Positions 9,815-22,257 of a DNA stretch of 64,000 nt are shown one piece after another. The translations under genes and the position numbers were made by a program. Position 1 is the first letter of the stretch; the number at the start of each line of letters is the position of its first letter. The DNA comes from Russula earlei. Its lineage: Eukaryota > Basidiomycota > Agaricomycetes > Russulales > Russulaceae. Under the pieces are notes generated by a model. That model was not told the DNA's origin, searched no databases, and saw nothing but the letters and a program-made list of their open reading frames with translations. The DNA lies in assembly GCA_025769875.1 (NCBI GenBank), contig JAGFNK010000138.1, forward strand, positions 1-64,000. The letters run 5' to 3'.

Positions 9815-10777
9815 TGTCATGAACCATTCTCCGGAGAGGGTCCTTGAAGGACCCTTCCTTATAGGAGGAAACCCAGCCTCTATGGTGTCACCCTGTTCAC
9901 ACGAGCAAAAGGGGTGAGTAGAGGTGTCCACAATATCGTGCGCGCATTGTTGCGCGAGTGATTCTTGGCACAATCGACATACAGCAAGCCCCACTTAAAG
10001 GCAACCCTTCTAGCAACAAAAGACAGTATTAGGGCCTTCCTAAGGACCCTTTGGAACGACCCTAGGAGCTCTACTATAGGTACTAACCTAGTGTCAAAGG
10101 CCCTACAATGCGTTATTAGACCAACTCTAATAACTATAGAACGAACTATAAGGCAACACTAAGGACCTTAATAAGAAGTATTAGGGTTGACTCTAAGGAC
10201 CCTAATAGAACTATATAAGGGCCTTATAAGATAACACTATTCCCTAACCAAACTCCAAGTCCTCAAATGACCGGCCCTAAACTAACTAACAGGAAATGAA
10301 TCAGGTGCTCACACGTGCACTAAAGCAGTGAACATGTGGACAATGGAAGCTCTTACTCATCAAGAGAAGCTTTCTTACTCAGCAGCTTACTGAGCATGAC
10401 TGAGCATGCTCAGTAAGCGTCCTCCGACTTCTTACTCATCACTCCATTGTGCTTGATAACAAGGTTATGACTTGTTCCCTATTTAGCAGTTCTCTTGTAG
10501 TATGTAAGTGCTCAATAAAGTAGCAGACAGTCCTCAGACTGTCCATTTGTTTACAGCACTCTCCTTCCCTGGGATACTCCTTTAAGGACCGTCCCCTTGT
10601 GACTATCCTGGCCTCTTCCCTGCATGACTGTTCTACTCTCACAGTAACAATACCTCTCTGGTATTTGTTACTACTCTGGACTCTGCTCCTTGCCCACGCG
10701 GTCTTGGACGTCTATCGACTCGTCTTCGAGCTTATCCCTCACTCTTGAACTGGATAGTTCAACAGTGAGTCTTGACA
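9815..10777 (+). mobile_element. Solo LTR, family E, in A1 pol
   Basis: 963 bp, TGTCATGAACC..GTCTTGACA, TSD CCTGA (9810-9814, 10778-10782). The first third is packed with short palindromes (TCTAATAACT/TTATTAGACC, AAGGACC/GGTCCTT types), followed by the block around TGAGCATGCTCAGTAAGC near 10390-10420. A TATA-like box is expected near 10495 (AGTATGTAAG), followed by a hairpin with arms GACAGTC/GACTGTC (10524-10543). Confidence 0.92.
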
Positions 10778-12853
10778 CCTGATGCCCCCAAGTTCCTTGA
10801 TTGTTGAACTTACCCCCTCCCCCAAAATGAGAAACAAGAACTATCAAGACAAATACAGGAGGACCTAGCCAAAGGCTTCATCAAGGATGGTGTTTCCAAT
10901 TTCGTATCCCCTGTCTTCTTTGTTCAGAAAAAAGATGGCACCGCCCCATGAATGGTAGTCAACTACTGAAAACCCAACAACGCCACAGTCCCCGATTACC
11001 ACGCCTTACCTAACATGGAAGAACAATTGCACCAACTAAGGGGCAAAACCACCTTTAGCAAATTTGACGTCCTAGCTGGCTACAACAACATTCTGATCCA
11101 CCCTGAAGACTGACACAAAGGCGCCTTCAAAACTCAATTTGGCACCTTCATCCCCATAGTAATGGGCTTTGGCTTTACCAATGCCCCAGCAGCCTTCCAA
11201 CAAGCAATGAACCATACCCTCCGACCCTGGCTTCTAAAATACCCAGAAAACACTTGCAACTACCCAGACGATGTGGCAATAGCCACAGGATTGGGAGAAG
11301 AACTCCTTCACCAACAAATTACACACAAATTCCTTGATCTGCTCGAGAGAGACTCCTATTTTTTAAAGGCATCAAAATGTGCCTTTGAACAACACGAAAT
11401 TGACTTCTTGGGTTCCTGAATCAATCAAGGAACCCTCAAAATAGACCCAGTCAAAATGGATGGCCTCAAAAACTGGCCGAGACCCCCCAATAACCTGAAA
11501 CAGGTACAACAAATCATGGGCGCCCTCAATTACCAATGACCATTTATCTGAGATTTCACTAAAATAGCTCACCCCATTTTCTCTACAATCAAGAAAGGAA
11601 CCCCCTTTTTCTGGACCCCAGAAGCGACCACAGCCCTAGAAACCTTAATATTGGCAATTTGTGACAACCCCGAACTCTACACCGCCAACCCTGACCTCTC
11701 ATACAAACTAGAAACTGATGCCTTGCAGTTCACCACCGGAGCAATCCTGTTTCAGAAGGACCCAAGAGGAAAAAGAAAAATGATTGGCAACATGTCACAC
11801 GCATTCAACGAAGCAGAAAGGAACTACCCAGTTTGGGATAAGGAATTCCTAGCTCTAATCCTCACACTTCAACACTGGCGATACCTGCTAGTAGGAACCA
11901 AGCACCCCATCAAAATTTTCACTGACCATGCCAACCTCGCTCACTACCGGCTCCCACACAAAATCAACCGAAGAATCACAGGATGCATCTCCACACTGGC
12001 AGACTATCACTTTGAAATCCACCACAAACCAGGGGTCGCTAACCAAGCAGATGCCCTCTCACGATGACCTGATCACAATGGCGGATCAGAAGACAACCAA
12101 AACATCATGGCACTCCCCAATAAACTCTTTATCCGCACACTCCACACTGAGGACCTCTATACCCAAGTCCTAACTGAACAAAAGGACCAAAAGTCAGATC
12201 TCCTCATGTGGAAGGTCAAACATGGTCTTCAGGAAGAAGAAGGCACACTATTCAAAGACGGGAAGTTGGTGGTACCATATCAAGAACCCCTCTTACAAAA
12301 GGTTTTACACACCTACCATGACAGTATCCTTGGTGGACATACAGGAAATGCACAAACCTTGTATTTGATTCAAGAATCCTTCTGGTGGCTGAAAATGGCC
12401 TACTTCATCAGGGACTACATTCAAGGCTGTGCCACCTGTCAAGCCAACAAGTCTTCCACACACCCAACTTGCCCCCCAACCTACCTGATTCCTGCCAAGT
12501 TTCAGAAACCATTTCAAACCATAGCGATTGATTGGATCGTCGATCTCCCACTATCAGAAGGAAACAACACCATCATGACCATCACCGATCATGACTCTAC
12601 CAAAGCGGCAATATTCATACCATGTCGTAAGGACATGGGAACCCTAGCAATAGCCAAATTATTCTTATGACATGCCTTCCCTTGGAGTGGAGTCCCTTCC
12701 AAAATCATTTCCGATTGTGACCCTCGATTCACTTCTGACCTATTCAAGGAAATCTCTCGAATTCTGGGGATCGACCAAAATCTAAGCACCGCCTACCACC
12801 CTCAAACCGATGGACAATCTGAACGAACCAATCAAACTCTAGAAATGTATCTC
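10778..12853 (+). pseudogene. A1 pol: RT, RNase H, integrase N-terminal half
   Basis: Reverse transcriptase fingers and palm: AKGFIKDG, VQKKDGTAP, TTFSKFDV, FGFTNAPAAFQQAMN and the active-site box NYPDDVAIAT near 11265, where the canonical Y-L-DD has become Y-P-DD. RNase H follows (ETDALQFTTGAILFQ, then FTDHANLAHY). Integrase HHCC finger near 12320-12440 (YHDSILGGHTGN..CATCQANK); the catalytic core starts IDWIVDLPLS and has YHPQTDGQSERTNQTLE with the catalytic Glu position near the B insertion. At least seven TGA stops (for example 10948, 11111, 11417, 11536) disrupt the frame; several are shared with A2 or A3. Confidence 0.9.
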
Positions 12854-13734
12854 TGTTACACCATTTTCCTTTTATGTTTACTTCTTACCTTTCGATATGG
12901 ACTGCTTGCTTTGTACGTCCCTTTACTTACTGGTCTTGTGATCTCTTACATCTTGTGATCCCTTCTCTGTTATCATGTGATCCATACACATCCAGGTAAC
13001 ACTGGATTGCTGTTACTTTCCCTTTGTTTGGTTCTCTTTCCATTTTTATTCACTTCTTAGTTTCGACTGTGCAATGCTGCGCACTTACTGTGCAGCGCAG
13101 TTACTTGGTTCTGACTCATTCGTGGCCTCATTCCTATGACTCCTACTCATTATGACTCCTACTATACTAGTAGCACAGTCAAAGCGCAGCTATTGCTGCA
13201 CTTCTCCTGTATATATAAGCTTAGTACTTTGTGACCAAAGCCCTAAGCTTGGTCTCTTGTAGAATCCAACCTACTCTTGTCCAACATATTTGCCTGCAAC
13301 CCACTTCACTCCTAATCCTGAAACCACATCCACATCTCCATCTCACCAACTCTTCACACACACCAACTACCATCTACTCTACCTATCCCTTCCTTCCCTA
13401 AGAGTCTCTCTTCACTCTACTGAGAAGAGCTCTCCTCCTTTAAGACCTACCTTCCTCTACTCTCTCTGCGTTGTTCAAGGTCTCTGACAGACTTGAATGC
13501 ATATAGCTAGTGGAACCAGCCCTAGTCTATCCCATTACAAACTTACCCTAGCTTCTCAACGGACTGAGTCGTACTAGGAAGGGTCTATTGGCCATAACCT
13601 GTTTAGCATAAAACACTTCGACCGCTGCAGGGATCCTTACTCTCTATACATGGGAACCAGCCCGTTTCTTGAACACATCTCTACTATCGACTCATCTTCA
13701 TGCTTGAGAACTGACATGGCTCGTTACCGTGACA
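12854..13734 (+). mobile_element. Solo LTR, family B, in A1 integrase
   Basis: 881 bp, TGTTACACC..CCGTGACA, TSD ATCTC (12849-12853, 13735-13739). TATATATAAG near 13209, then CTAAGCTTGGTCTC about 40 nt later. The 65-codon frame in the 3' half recurs in other B copies only because the LTR itself is conserved. Confidence 0.93.
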
Positions 13735-15063
13735 ATCTCCGAATCTACACCGGCAAAAAACAAGAAGAATGGGCACACTGGCTCCCCATAGCCCAATACC
13801 ATTTCAATGCCCATAAATCCATGACCACCAAACGAACCCCCTACGAATTGCTCATTGGCTTCAACCCACAAGGACTTGGTGTCCAACTGAAATCAAAGTT
13901 TCCAGGAGTTCAGGAATGACTCCAAGCCCTGAAGGACATGCGAGAATCGGCCCAAGAAGCAATGAAAAAGGCACAAACTACTTGGGTGAAAGAAACTAAA
14001 TTCAAGGGGTTTGAAGAAGGACAGAAGGTCTGGTTGGAGGGGACTAATCTAAAAACTCCCCATCAGTTTCAGAAGTTCTGCCCCAAACAGTTCAGACCTT
14101 TCATCATCACCAAGAAAATTTCCCATGTTGCTTATCAACTCTGCCTTCCTCCCCAATGGAGTATCCATAATGTGTTTCACGCCTCCCTTCTTTCCCTGGT
14201 CACCGAAACAGCCGAACACGGCCCTAACTTCCCTGAACCCCCCCCTGATCTTCTCTTGGGAGAGTATGAGGTCAAAAAAATTACTGCCCAACATCTCCAT
14301 AGAAACCGACTCCAGTGCAGAGTTTGATGGAAAGGATATTCCGCAGCAGAGGACACCTGGGAACCCCTCTTGAACCTTAAAAATGCTCAAGACACCATCA
14401 CCATGTTTCACCTACAACAACCCACCAAACTCCGCACTATGTCTACCACTAATTCTGATCCCGCAGAATACCACCACTTGGACGAAAATCTAGACAGCCT
14501 AGAACATCAGTTTCAAAGACTTATGATACAACAACGTACCTTACTCTCCCAAATCAGTTCATGTAACCGCCCTTCCTATTCAGTCAATGATCCTACTATC
14601 CCCGACTGTGGACACACCATTTTTAACATAGCCACCAGGGAACAACTCTTTTCTGGAATTCTCTCCCCTGGTGACTTCCACGGGTTTCAGTTACTTATGA
14701 TGGACCCCCGTTTCTCCGAGTTTCATTTATCTATATGAAGAGCAGTACTTACAGATTTGGTATGGAACCATATTGTACGATCAGCCTCCATAAATACCCC
14801 CACTCCTTCAGAGTGGTCAGCCTGGCACCACGAGCACACTACCTCTACCTACAATACCCCCATGTCTTCCCCAGCTCCTGCTTCATCTCCCTTACCTGTC
14901 CTTACCCCCTCTCCAACCATTAAACAAGAACCTCTCTCTCACCTGAAGTCATACAACACATCATCAATCAGCGCACGTTCATTGTCCCCGACAAGGCTGA
15001 ACTCCAAGACCTCGCTGCCACCCTTAACCCACTTGCCATCCGCGAAGGAACCCCCTCACCTAC
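13735..15063 (+). pseudogene. A1 pol: integrase C-terminus, chromodomain, extension
   Basis: Continues pol after the B insertion: IAQYHFNAHKSMTTKRTPYE, then a GPY/F-like module (KQFRPFIITKKISHVAYQL). The chromodomain lies near 14250-14400 (YEVKKITAQHLHRNRLQCRV, a stop for the first W, then WKGYSAAEDTWEPLLNLKNA), which in this group tethers integrase to modified histones. The same frame continues beyond the chromodomain as an extension (MSTTNSDPAEYHHLDENLDS.., LFSGILSPGDFHGFQLLMM) until A2 interrupts it at the TSD CCTAC. A one-base difference near 14940 shifts the frame. The extension resumes at 23636. Confidence 0.88.
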
Positions 15064-15728
15064 TGTTGTGGTTTACCCCCTTGTTGGTTTGTCCCCAATC
15101 CCTTCCGTTATTGTTCATCTCTGTTACCCCCGTCCCCTTGACTACCATTTCATCCCTTGATATTGATGGTCCCTTATTGTGTTTCACCTACTGTGTTTCA
15201 CTTATTGTGTTTCACCTATTGTTGAGTTGCTTTTGCTATTGGCCCCCCTTTTATCTATTGTTCCACATATAGTACTGTACAGCCTCGCTACATACAGTAT
15301 TTAAGCACCTGTAAAAGCTGGGGAATGCCGCAAGCTTAGCTTTGTCCCATCTCCTGTCGCATCCCTTGCCCTGTATCCTCTCTCAAAAATCACAACTTGC
15401 TTGTGCTGGCCTATACTCTACTTGACTTGAGCTCACCACAAGGAACCTTTGTGTTCCTCTTCCTCCTCTGCTTCTCTCTCATTGTCCTCCTCTTCTGTGA
15501 AACCAGGAGATCGACTCTGTCCATGGACTGAGTCATTGTCTGACTCAGCCTTGAGATGCTAAACCTCCAATCTGGTCTCTTTGAGCTGGCCCCATTTAAC
15601 CTTTGAACCAAGTCACAGGGACTTGGCCCCACTGAAACCTTGAGCTAATGCTCTCACAGCCACAACACCATAACACAGGCCCCACTGAAACCTTGAGCTA
15701 ACGCTCTTACAGCCACGATGCCATAACA
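15064..15728 (+). repeat. 5' LTR of A2
   Basis: 665 bp. Its last part is a direct duplication of about 58 bp (GGCCCCACTGAAACCTTGAG..CCATAACA twice). The duplication is also present in the A2 3' LTR but not in A1, A3 or the solo copy, so it was in the template that made A2. Self-primer AAGCTTAGCTT at 15332-15342. Confidence 0.92.
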
Positions 15729-15729
15729 C

Positions 15730-15740
15730 AAGCTAAGCTT
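15730..15740 (+). promoter_or_regulatory. Self-priming primer-binding site, A2
   Basis: AAGCTAAGCTT, exact reverse complement of 15332-15342 in the 5' LTR, one base after the LTR. Confidence 0.72.
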
Positions 15741-15741
15741 C

Positions 15742-17184
15742 CTCTACTCCACTCTAGAGATCAACCTTGAACTACCACCAAATCGCTGGATCCGCATCCA
15801 ACCTAGATCCTCACCAGACCTCCCCCAACACATTGTTGGAACTGCCACTTGGGACAGCTTCCATACCTTCCTCTGCTACATCACCACTGAAAACAACGAA
15901 GAACTACCTGTTGAATTTATCAACAACCACTGGTTTGAGCTACAACTCAGAAGAGGACAGCTCTACACTCATCAGGACCTTGAACTCATCAGAAACAGCC
16001 TTGGATTAGGCTACTGGAGGGAAGACAACCCCCTTTATGAACCACCATCAGACTCAGAAGCCTCTTCTACAGTAGGCAACCCCCCAGAACCCCTCGAACT
16101 AGAAAACACTATTGAACCCCAGACACTTTCTGAAAACCAAGAACCACAGACACCCCCTGAATCCCCTGAAACAGAGAACCCCCCAGAACCCGCTATGGCA
16201 GCACAAGTCCCACAAGCCACTCCAGCTGCTGCACAACCAATCATTGCACCACAGGCCGCCCAAGGTATCAATGGATCACTGAGTGGCAAAGAACCCACAA
16301 TCTTTGCAGGGGAAAGAAACAAAACCAGAAGATTCATCATGGAGTTCAATCGTTACTGGGGACTCAACGACGACAAGGCAGTCATGAGGGACCCCTCAAA
16401 AAGGGTCATCCTAGCTCTCTCCTACATTAAAGGGGAAAAGGTAGAAGATTGGGTAAACTCGCAAGTAACAGCCCTTAGAGAAAACATTACTAGGGCCCAA
16501 AATCCCATCAACCGAAATGACGAAGTCTTATGGACCGATTTCATCACTGACTTTATGTTCAAATTCACTGACATGGCAGAAAAGGAAGATGCCCAAGCGG
16601 CTCTTACCAAACTTGAAATGAAGGATTCCCTTGACGACTACATCTCCACCTTTGAACAACTCCTTACCAAAACAGGGTGGCCAGAAACGGACGTAATCGC
16701 CATCGAGAGCTTCAATAATGGGCTCAAAAGTGGACTCTACTATGCAATCCTAAACAGGGACACCTGGCCTACCACTCTCCAGGAATGGAAGGAGGAAGCC
16801 AGGAGACAACACCAACGATTTGTCACTATCAGAGAAAAATTAAAAGGAAAGAAGACCACACACTCCCCCTCAGAACACAAGTCCCATCACCCTGACTGAA
16901 TGCAAGTGGACACCGCCAAGTCCAACTTCAAAAAACTCACAGAAGAAGAACGAAAACAACTGGCAAAAGAAGGACGCTGCTTCCGCTGCAGGGAAAAGGG
17001 CCACCTTAGTAGGGAATGCCCCAAAAACACAGCCCCCACTACTTCTAAAGCTCACACCACCAAACCAACCATAGAACCAACTAAGGAAGAAGAACTGGCC
17101 TCCATGGTGGCCTGCATGAAAGCCTTACCAGCCGAGGAGCGAGCCAAAGTCTGGGACCTCATCCTCAAGGAGGATTTTCTCTAG
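15742..17184 (+). pseudogene. A2 gag
   Basis: Near-intact Gag. The frame is open from the leader (LPPNRWIRIQPRSSP..) through EFINNHWFELQLRRGQLYTH and a Glu/Pro-rich linker to MAAQVPQATPAA (16195). It then covers the capsid (AGERNKTRRFIMEFNRYWG; DDYISTFEQLLTKTGWPETD) and zinc knuckle CFRCREKGHLSREC near 16980-17020, ending KEDFL-TAG (17182-17184). One TGA at 16897-16899 (SHHPD-stop-MQVD) is shared with A1. No convincing ATG lies upstream of 16195, so the N-terminal region may be translated from a non-ATG codon or the start may have been lost. GGATTTT at 17172-17178 is the candidate frameshift site. Confidence 0.88.
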
Positions 17185-20100
17185 GCCAAAGTGCAACAGT
17201 CGGCACAGAGGCCCAAATAGATACCATTGTCAACCATAAAGAAAACTCAATGAAAGTTCCTTTTATGTTAACAACCAATGGAAAGACTGGCCAGGCGCTC
17301 CTTGACAGCAGAGCAACAGAAAATTTCATTAGTTAAGGAATCGTGGGGAAGTTACAAATCCCACTCCGAACCCTCAGAACCCCCAGACCCATCGTCAATG
17401 TAGACGGCACCAATAACCAAGGAGGAGCACTAACCCATTATGCCCATATGGCCGTACGGCATGGCCCCACCACATGACTTCTCACCTTCTATGTCACAAA
17501 CCTGGGAGAAGATAGAATGATCCTCGGCTACCCCTTCCTAAAGGTGTTAAACCCCCTTGTCAACTGGAGCACTGGTTGTCTAAGAAATCACCTAGGGGTC
17601 CTTCTCACCCCTGTACCTTTAGCTAAACCACCAAGAATCTGGGTTGCACAAATAAGGTCAACCATCATCCCCCCTGAATACTCATGACACCAAAAGGTCT
17701 TCTCAGAAGAAGCAGCCAAATGACTCCCACCCAGTCGAGGAGAACTTGACTTCAGGATCACCCTGAAACCTGACGCTCCCAAGTTCCTTGATTGTCGAAC
17801 TTACCCCCTCCCCCAGAATGAAAAACAAGAACTGTCAAGACAAATACAGGAAGACCTAGCCAAAGGCTTCATCAAGGACGGCGTCTTGGACTTCATATCC
17901 CCTGTCATCTTTGTTCAGAAAAAGGACGGCACCGCCCCACAAATGGTAGTCGACTACCGAAAACGTAATAACGCCACAGTCCCCGATTACCACGCCTTAC
18001 CAAACATGGAAGAACAATTACACCGACTAAGGGGCAAAACCACCTTCAGTAAATTTGACATCCGAGCTGGCTACAACAACATTCTGATCTACCCTGAAGA
18101 CTGACACAAAGGCACCTTCAAAACTCAATTTGGCACCTTCATCCCCATGGTAATGGGCTTCGGTTTTACCAATGCCCCAGCAGCCTTTCAACGAGCAATG
18201 AACCATACCCTCCGACCTTGGCTCCTAAAATACCCAGAGAATACCTGCAATTACTTAGATGATGTGGCAATAGCCACAGGATTGGGGGAAGAGCTCCTTC
18301 ACCGACAAATCACGCATGAATTCCTTGACCTACTCAAAAGAGACTCCTATTTCCTAAAAGCATCAAAATGTGCCTTTGAACAACACAAAATCAACTTTTT
18401 GGGTTTCTGAATCAATCAAGGAACCCTCAAAATAGACCCAGTCAAAATGGACGGCCTCAAAAACTGGCCAAGACCCCCCAATAACCTGAAACAAGTACAA
18501 CAAATCATGGGTGCCCTCAATTACCAATGACCATTTATCTGAGACTTCACTAAAATTGCTCGCCCCATTTTTTCTACAATCAAAAAAGGAACCCCCTTTT
18601 TCTGGACCTCAGAAGCGACCACAGCCCTAGAAACCTTGATATCGGCAATCTGCGATGACCCTGAACTTTACACCGCCAATCCCGACCTCCCATACGAACT
18701 AGAAACGGACGCCTCACAATTTGCCACTGGAGCAATCCTGTTTCAAAAGGACCCAAGGGGAAAGAGAAGAATGATTGGCAACATGTCACACACATTCAAT
18801 GAAGCAGAAAGGAACTACCCAGTTTGGGATAGGGAATTCCTAGCTCTAATCCTCGTGCTTCAGCACTGGCAATACCTACTAGTAGGAACCAGGCACCCCA
18901 TCAAAATTTTTACTGACCATGCCAACCTTGCTCACTACCGACTCCCACACAAAATCAACTGAAGAATCGCAGGGTACATCTCCACATTGGCAGACTATCA
19001 CTTTGAAATCCATCACAAACCAGGGGTCGCTAACCGAGCAGATGCCCTCTCACGACAACCAGATCACAACGACGGATCAGAAGACAACCAAAACATCATG
19101 GCACTCCCTGAGAAACTTTTTATTTGCACGCTCCACACTGAGGACCTCTATACCCAAGTCCTAACTGAACAAAAGAACTGAAAAATGGATCTCCTCATGT
19201 GGAAGGTCAAACATGGTCTTCAGGAAGAAGAAGGCACACTATTCAAAGACGGGAAGTTGGTGGTACCATATCAAGAACCCCTCTTACGACAGATTTTACA
19301 CACCTACCATGACAGTATCCTTGGTGGACATACAGGAAACACCCGAACCCTGTATTCAATTCAAGAATCCTTCTGGTGGCCGAAAATGGCCTACTTCATC
19401 AGGGACTACATTCAAGGTTGTGCCACCTGTCAAGCCAACAAGTCTTCCACACACCCAACTTGCCCTCCAATTTACCCGATTCCCCCCAAGTTTCAGAAAC
19501 CATTTCAAACCGTAACGATTGATTGGATCGTCGATCTTCCACTATCAGAGGGAAACAACACCATCATGACCATCACCGACCACAATTCTACCAAAGTGGC
19601 AATATTCATACCATGTCGTAAAGACATGGGAACCCTAGCAATGGCCAAATTATTCTTATGACACGCTTTCCCTTGGACGGGAGTCCCTTCCAAAATCATT
19701 TCCGATCATGAACCCCATTTCACCTCTGACCTATTCAAAGAAATCTCTTGAATTCTGGGGATCAACCAAAACCTAAGCACTGCTTATCACCCTCAAACCG
19801 ATGGACAGTCCGAACGAACCAATCAAACTCTAGAAATGTATCTTCGCATCTACACTGGAGAAAGACAAGAGGAGTGGGTGCACTGGCTCTCCATAGCTCA
19901 ATACCATTTCAATGCCCATAAATCCACGACCACCAAGCAAACCCCCTACGAATTACTCATTGGCTTCAACCCACAAGGACTTGGTGTCCAGCTGAAGTCA
20001 AAGTTTCCAGGAGTTCAGGAACGACTCCAAGCCTTGAAAGACATGCGAGAATTGGCCCAAGAAGCAATGAAAAGGGCACAAACTACTTGGGTGAAGGAAA

Positions 20101-22227
20101 CTAAGTTCAAGGGGTTTGAAGAAGGACAGAAGGTCTGGTTGGAGGGGACTAATCTAAAAACTCCCCATCAGTTTCAGAAGTTCTGCCCCAAACGGTTCGG
20201 ACCTTTCATCATCACCAAGAAATTTCCCATGTTGCTTATCAACTCCGCCTTCCTCCCCAATGGAGCATCCACAATGTGTTTCATGCCTCCCTCCTTTCCC
20301 TGGTCACCAAAACAGCCAAACATGGCCCTAACTTCCCCGAGACCCCCCCTGATCTTCTCTCAGGAGAATATGAAGTCGAAAACATTACCGCCCAACATCT
20401 CCATAGAAACCGAACTCCAGTGCAGAGTTCGATGGAAAGGGTATTCCATGGCAGAAGACACCTGGGAAGCCCTCTTGAACCTTAAAAATGCTCAAGACTG
20501 CCATCACCATGTTTCACCTACAACAACCCACCAAACTCCATACTATGTCTATCACTAACTCTGATCCTGCAGAATCCCACCACTTGGATGAAAATCTAGA
20601 CAACTTAGAACACCAGTTTCAAAGACTTACGATACAACAACATACCTTACTCCCTCGAATCAGTTCACGTAACCCCCCCTCCTATTCAGTCAATGACCCC
20701 ACTATCCCCAACCGCGGACACACCATTTTTAACATAGCCACCAGGGAACAACTCTTTTCTGGAATTCTCTCCCCTGGTGACTTCCGCGGGTTTCAGTTAC
20801 TTATGATGGACCCCCGTTTCTCCAAGTTTCATTTATCTATACGAAGAGCAGTACTTATGGATTTAGTATGGAACCATATTATACTGATCAGCCACCATAA
20901 ATACCCCCACTCCTTCAGAGTGGTCGGCCTGGCACCATGAACACGCTACCTCTACCTACAATACCCCCATGTCTTGCCCAGCTCCCGCTTCATCTCCCTT
21001 ACCTGTCCTTACCTCCTCTCCAACCATTGAACAAGAACCCCTTTCACCTGAAGTCATACAGCACATCATTGACCAGCGTACATTCATCGTCCCCGACGAG
21101 GCCGAACTCCAAGACCTCGCCGCCACCCTTGACCCACTTGCCATCCGCGAGGGGAGCCCCTCACCTACCCCCACCAAAGCAGATCCCACCCATCCTGGCC
21201 CCCCCCTGGTTCGTCTACAAACCATACACGCATGTTCCCCCTTTCTATATCAATGTTAATGGGCGATGACACTTGTTACCCTACTTATGAGTCGCCTTGT
21301 GGAATGACAAACCCATGATTTTAGGAACTATGGGACAGGGAGAACCTGCCTATGGGAACAAACTCGTTGCCCTACCCATCGTCTCTGCCCCTCACCCTCC
21401 CACCACCGCTTCTGACCTCCACCTCTTAGTTGAGGATTACCCTTTCCACTTTGATGTCACCCAAGCGCTTGAAAACCTCCATGACCCTGGGGCCCTTGCC
21501 AACGTCTACCGCCTCCGCAACGGTTCACTACACTTGAAGGTTCTGGAGGCCAAACGTGCAGCTATTCAAGGAGCTATGGACATACTTCAACGCCAGCTCG
21601 CCAACCAACTCCACGAAATTCAGTCCTACACCAAAGAGTCCGCCACCATCCACAGTCGTCTCCGTGCTAATAACACCTCTGTCCGAGTCCGTCACCAACT
21701 CAACAACATGATGACCGATGGAGGTCTCACCCACAGTCACTGGCCCCTTTTATTCATTGGCAGGGAGTTACGACAAAATTGAGGTTCTGAAACAACCCTC
21801 TACACTTTCTACCCCCATCTCACCGATCCATCCACCCCTTTCACTAACTCCTCCGCTCAAGTACCTCCCTCGTGTTGTGGACCAGTCCCAGAATGACGCC
21901 CCTATGGGGTCACCCTCCCATTTTCCACAAATGTTCTCTGACGACGCTGGCACCCCCAATACCCCTCTCACCCCTGCACACATGACTAAGGCACAACGTC
22001 AACAACTATAGAAGCGTCAACACGTTTGCAAACACTGCAACACCAAGGGTCACTGGAACAAGGATTGTAACAAACCTCACACCAACTGCGCGGGTCAGGT
22101 GGACTGCATCCTGAGAAGGACTCATAGGAGTTACAGGGGCTACTGTTCCAAAGCGATGGGCCCTCAAAGTACTTGGCCCGAGGGTGACAGGGACTACGTT
22201 CCTGAGTCAGGTCCTGAGACTGATTAG
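17172..22227 (+). pseudogene. A2 pol polyprotein with chromodomain and C-terminal extension
   Basis: The -1 frame after gag: protease (LLDSRATENFIS; catalytic G changed to R), RT (VQKKDGTAPQMVVDYRK, NYLDDVAIAT intact at about 18250), RNase H (ETDASQFATGAILFQ), integrase (GGHTGNTRTLYSIQ, CATCQANK, IDWIVDLPLS, YHPQTDGQSERTNQ), chromodomain (VRWKGYSMAEDTWEALLNL near 20430). The extension runs from about 20545 to the TGA at 22225-22227: about 560 codons with S/T/P-rich stretches, a helical segment (LEAKRAAIQGAMDILQRQ) and a zinc knuckle CKHCNTKGHWNKDC near 22030. Stops are mostly TGA. Small frame shifts lie near 20220-20240 and 20500. Confidence 0.88.
20545..22227 (+). pseudogene. Family A post-chromodomain module (pol extension)
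   Basis: I do not recognise a named family. In A1 and A3 it is in the same frame as the chromodomain, so it is probably the C-terminus of Pol. Parts: an N-terminal segment (LDNLEHQFQRLTIQQHTLL; ATREQLFSGILSPGDF), an S/P-rich linker, a conserved block (SPEVIQHIIDQRTFIVPDEA; WFVYKPYTHVPPFYI, then LLPYLRVALWNDKPMILG), a helical region (GAMDILQRQLANQLHEIQSY), another P-rich linker and a terminal Cys/His cluster (CKHCNTKGHWNKDC, then C-x5-C and a final GYC). A zinc-knuckle tail suggests nucleic-acid binding. No membrane segment is visible, so it does not look envelope-like. Confidence 0.7.
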
Positions 22228-22257
22228 TTCGGAGAACTAAGCGTGAGGGGGGCATGA
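22228..22257 (+). promoter_or_regulatory. Polypurine tract of A2
   Basis: GAGGGGGGCATGA directly precedes the 3' LTR (TGTTGTGG at 22258). A1 has the related GAAGGGGGCATGA at 24713-24726. This is the expected plus-strand primer. Confidence 0.7.

Noticed and set aside
10778..12853. Reassigned UGA codon, since nearly all in-frame stops in family A are TGA
   Set aside because: At most positions another copy has CGA (Arg), CAA (Gln) or TGG (Trp). No single amino acid fits, and C-to-T/G-to-A decay explains the pattern.
13290..13487. A 65-codon frame (MPATHFTPNP..) repeated almost identically at 1808-2005, 13290-13487 and 29290-29487
   Set aside because: It lies wholly inside B LTRs downstream of the promoter. 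The conservation is that of the LTR itself, and the frame is broken in other B copies.
20545..22227. Family A 3' module as an envelope gene
   Set aside because: No signal peptide or hydrophobic membrane segment is visible, and its end is a zinc knuckle, which fits nucleic-acid binding instead.
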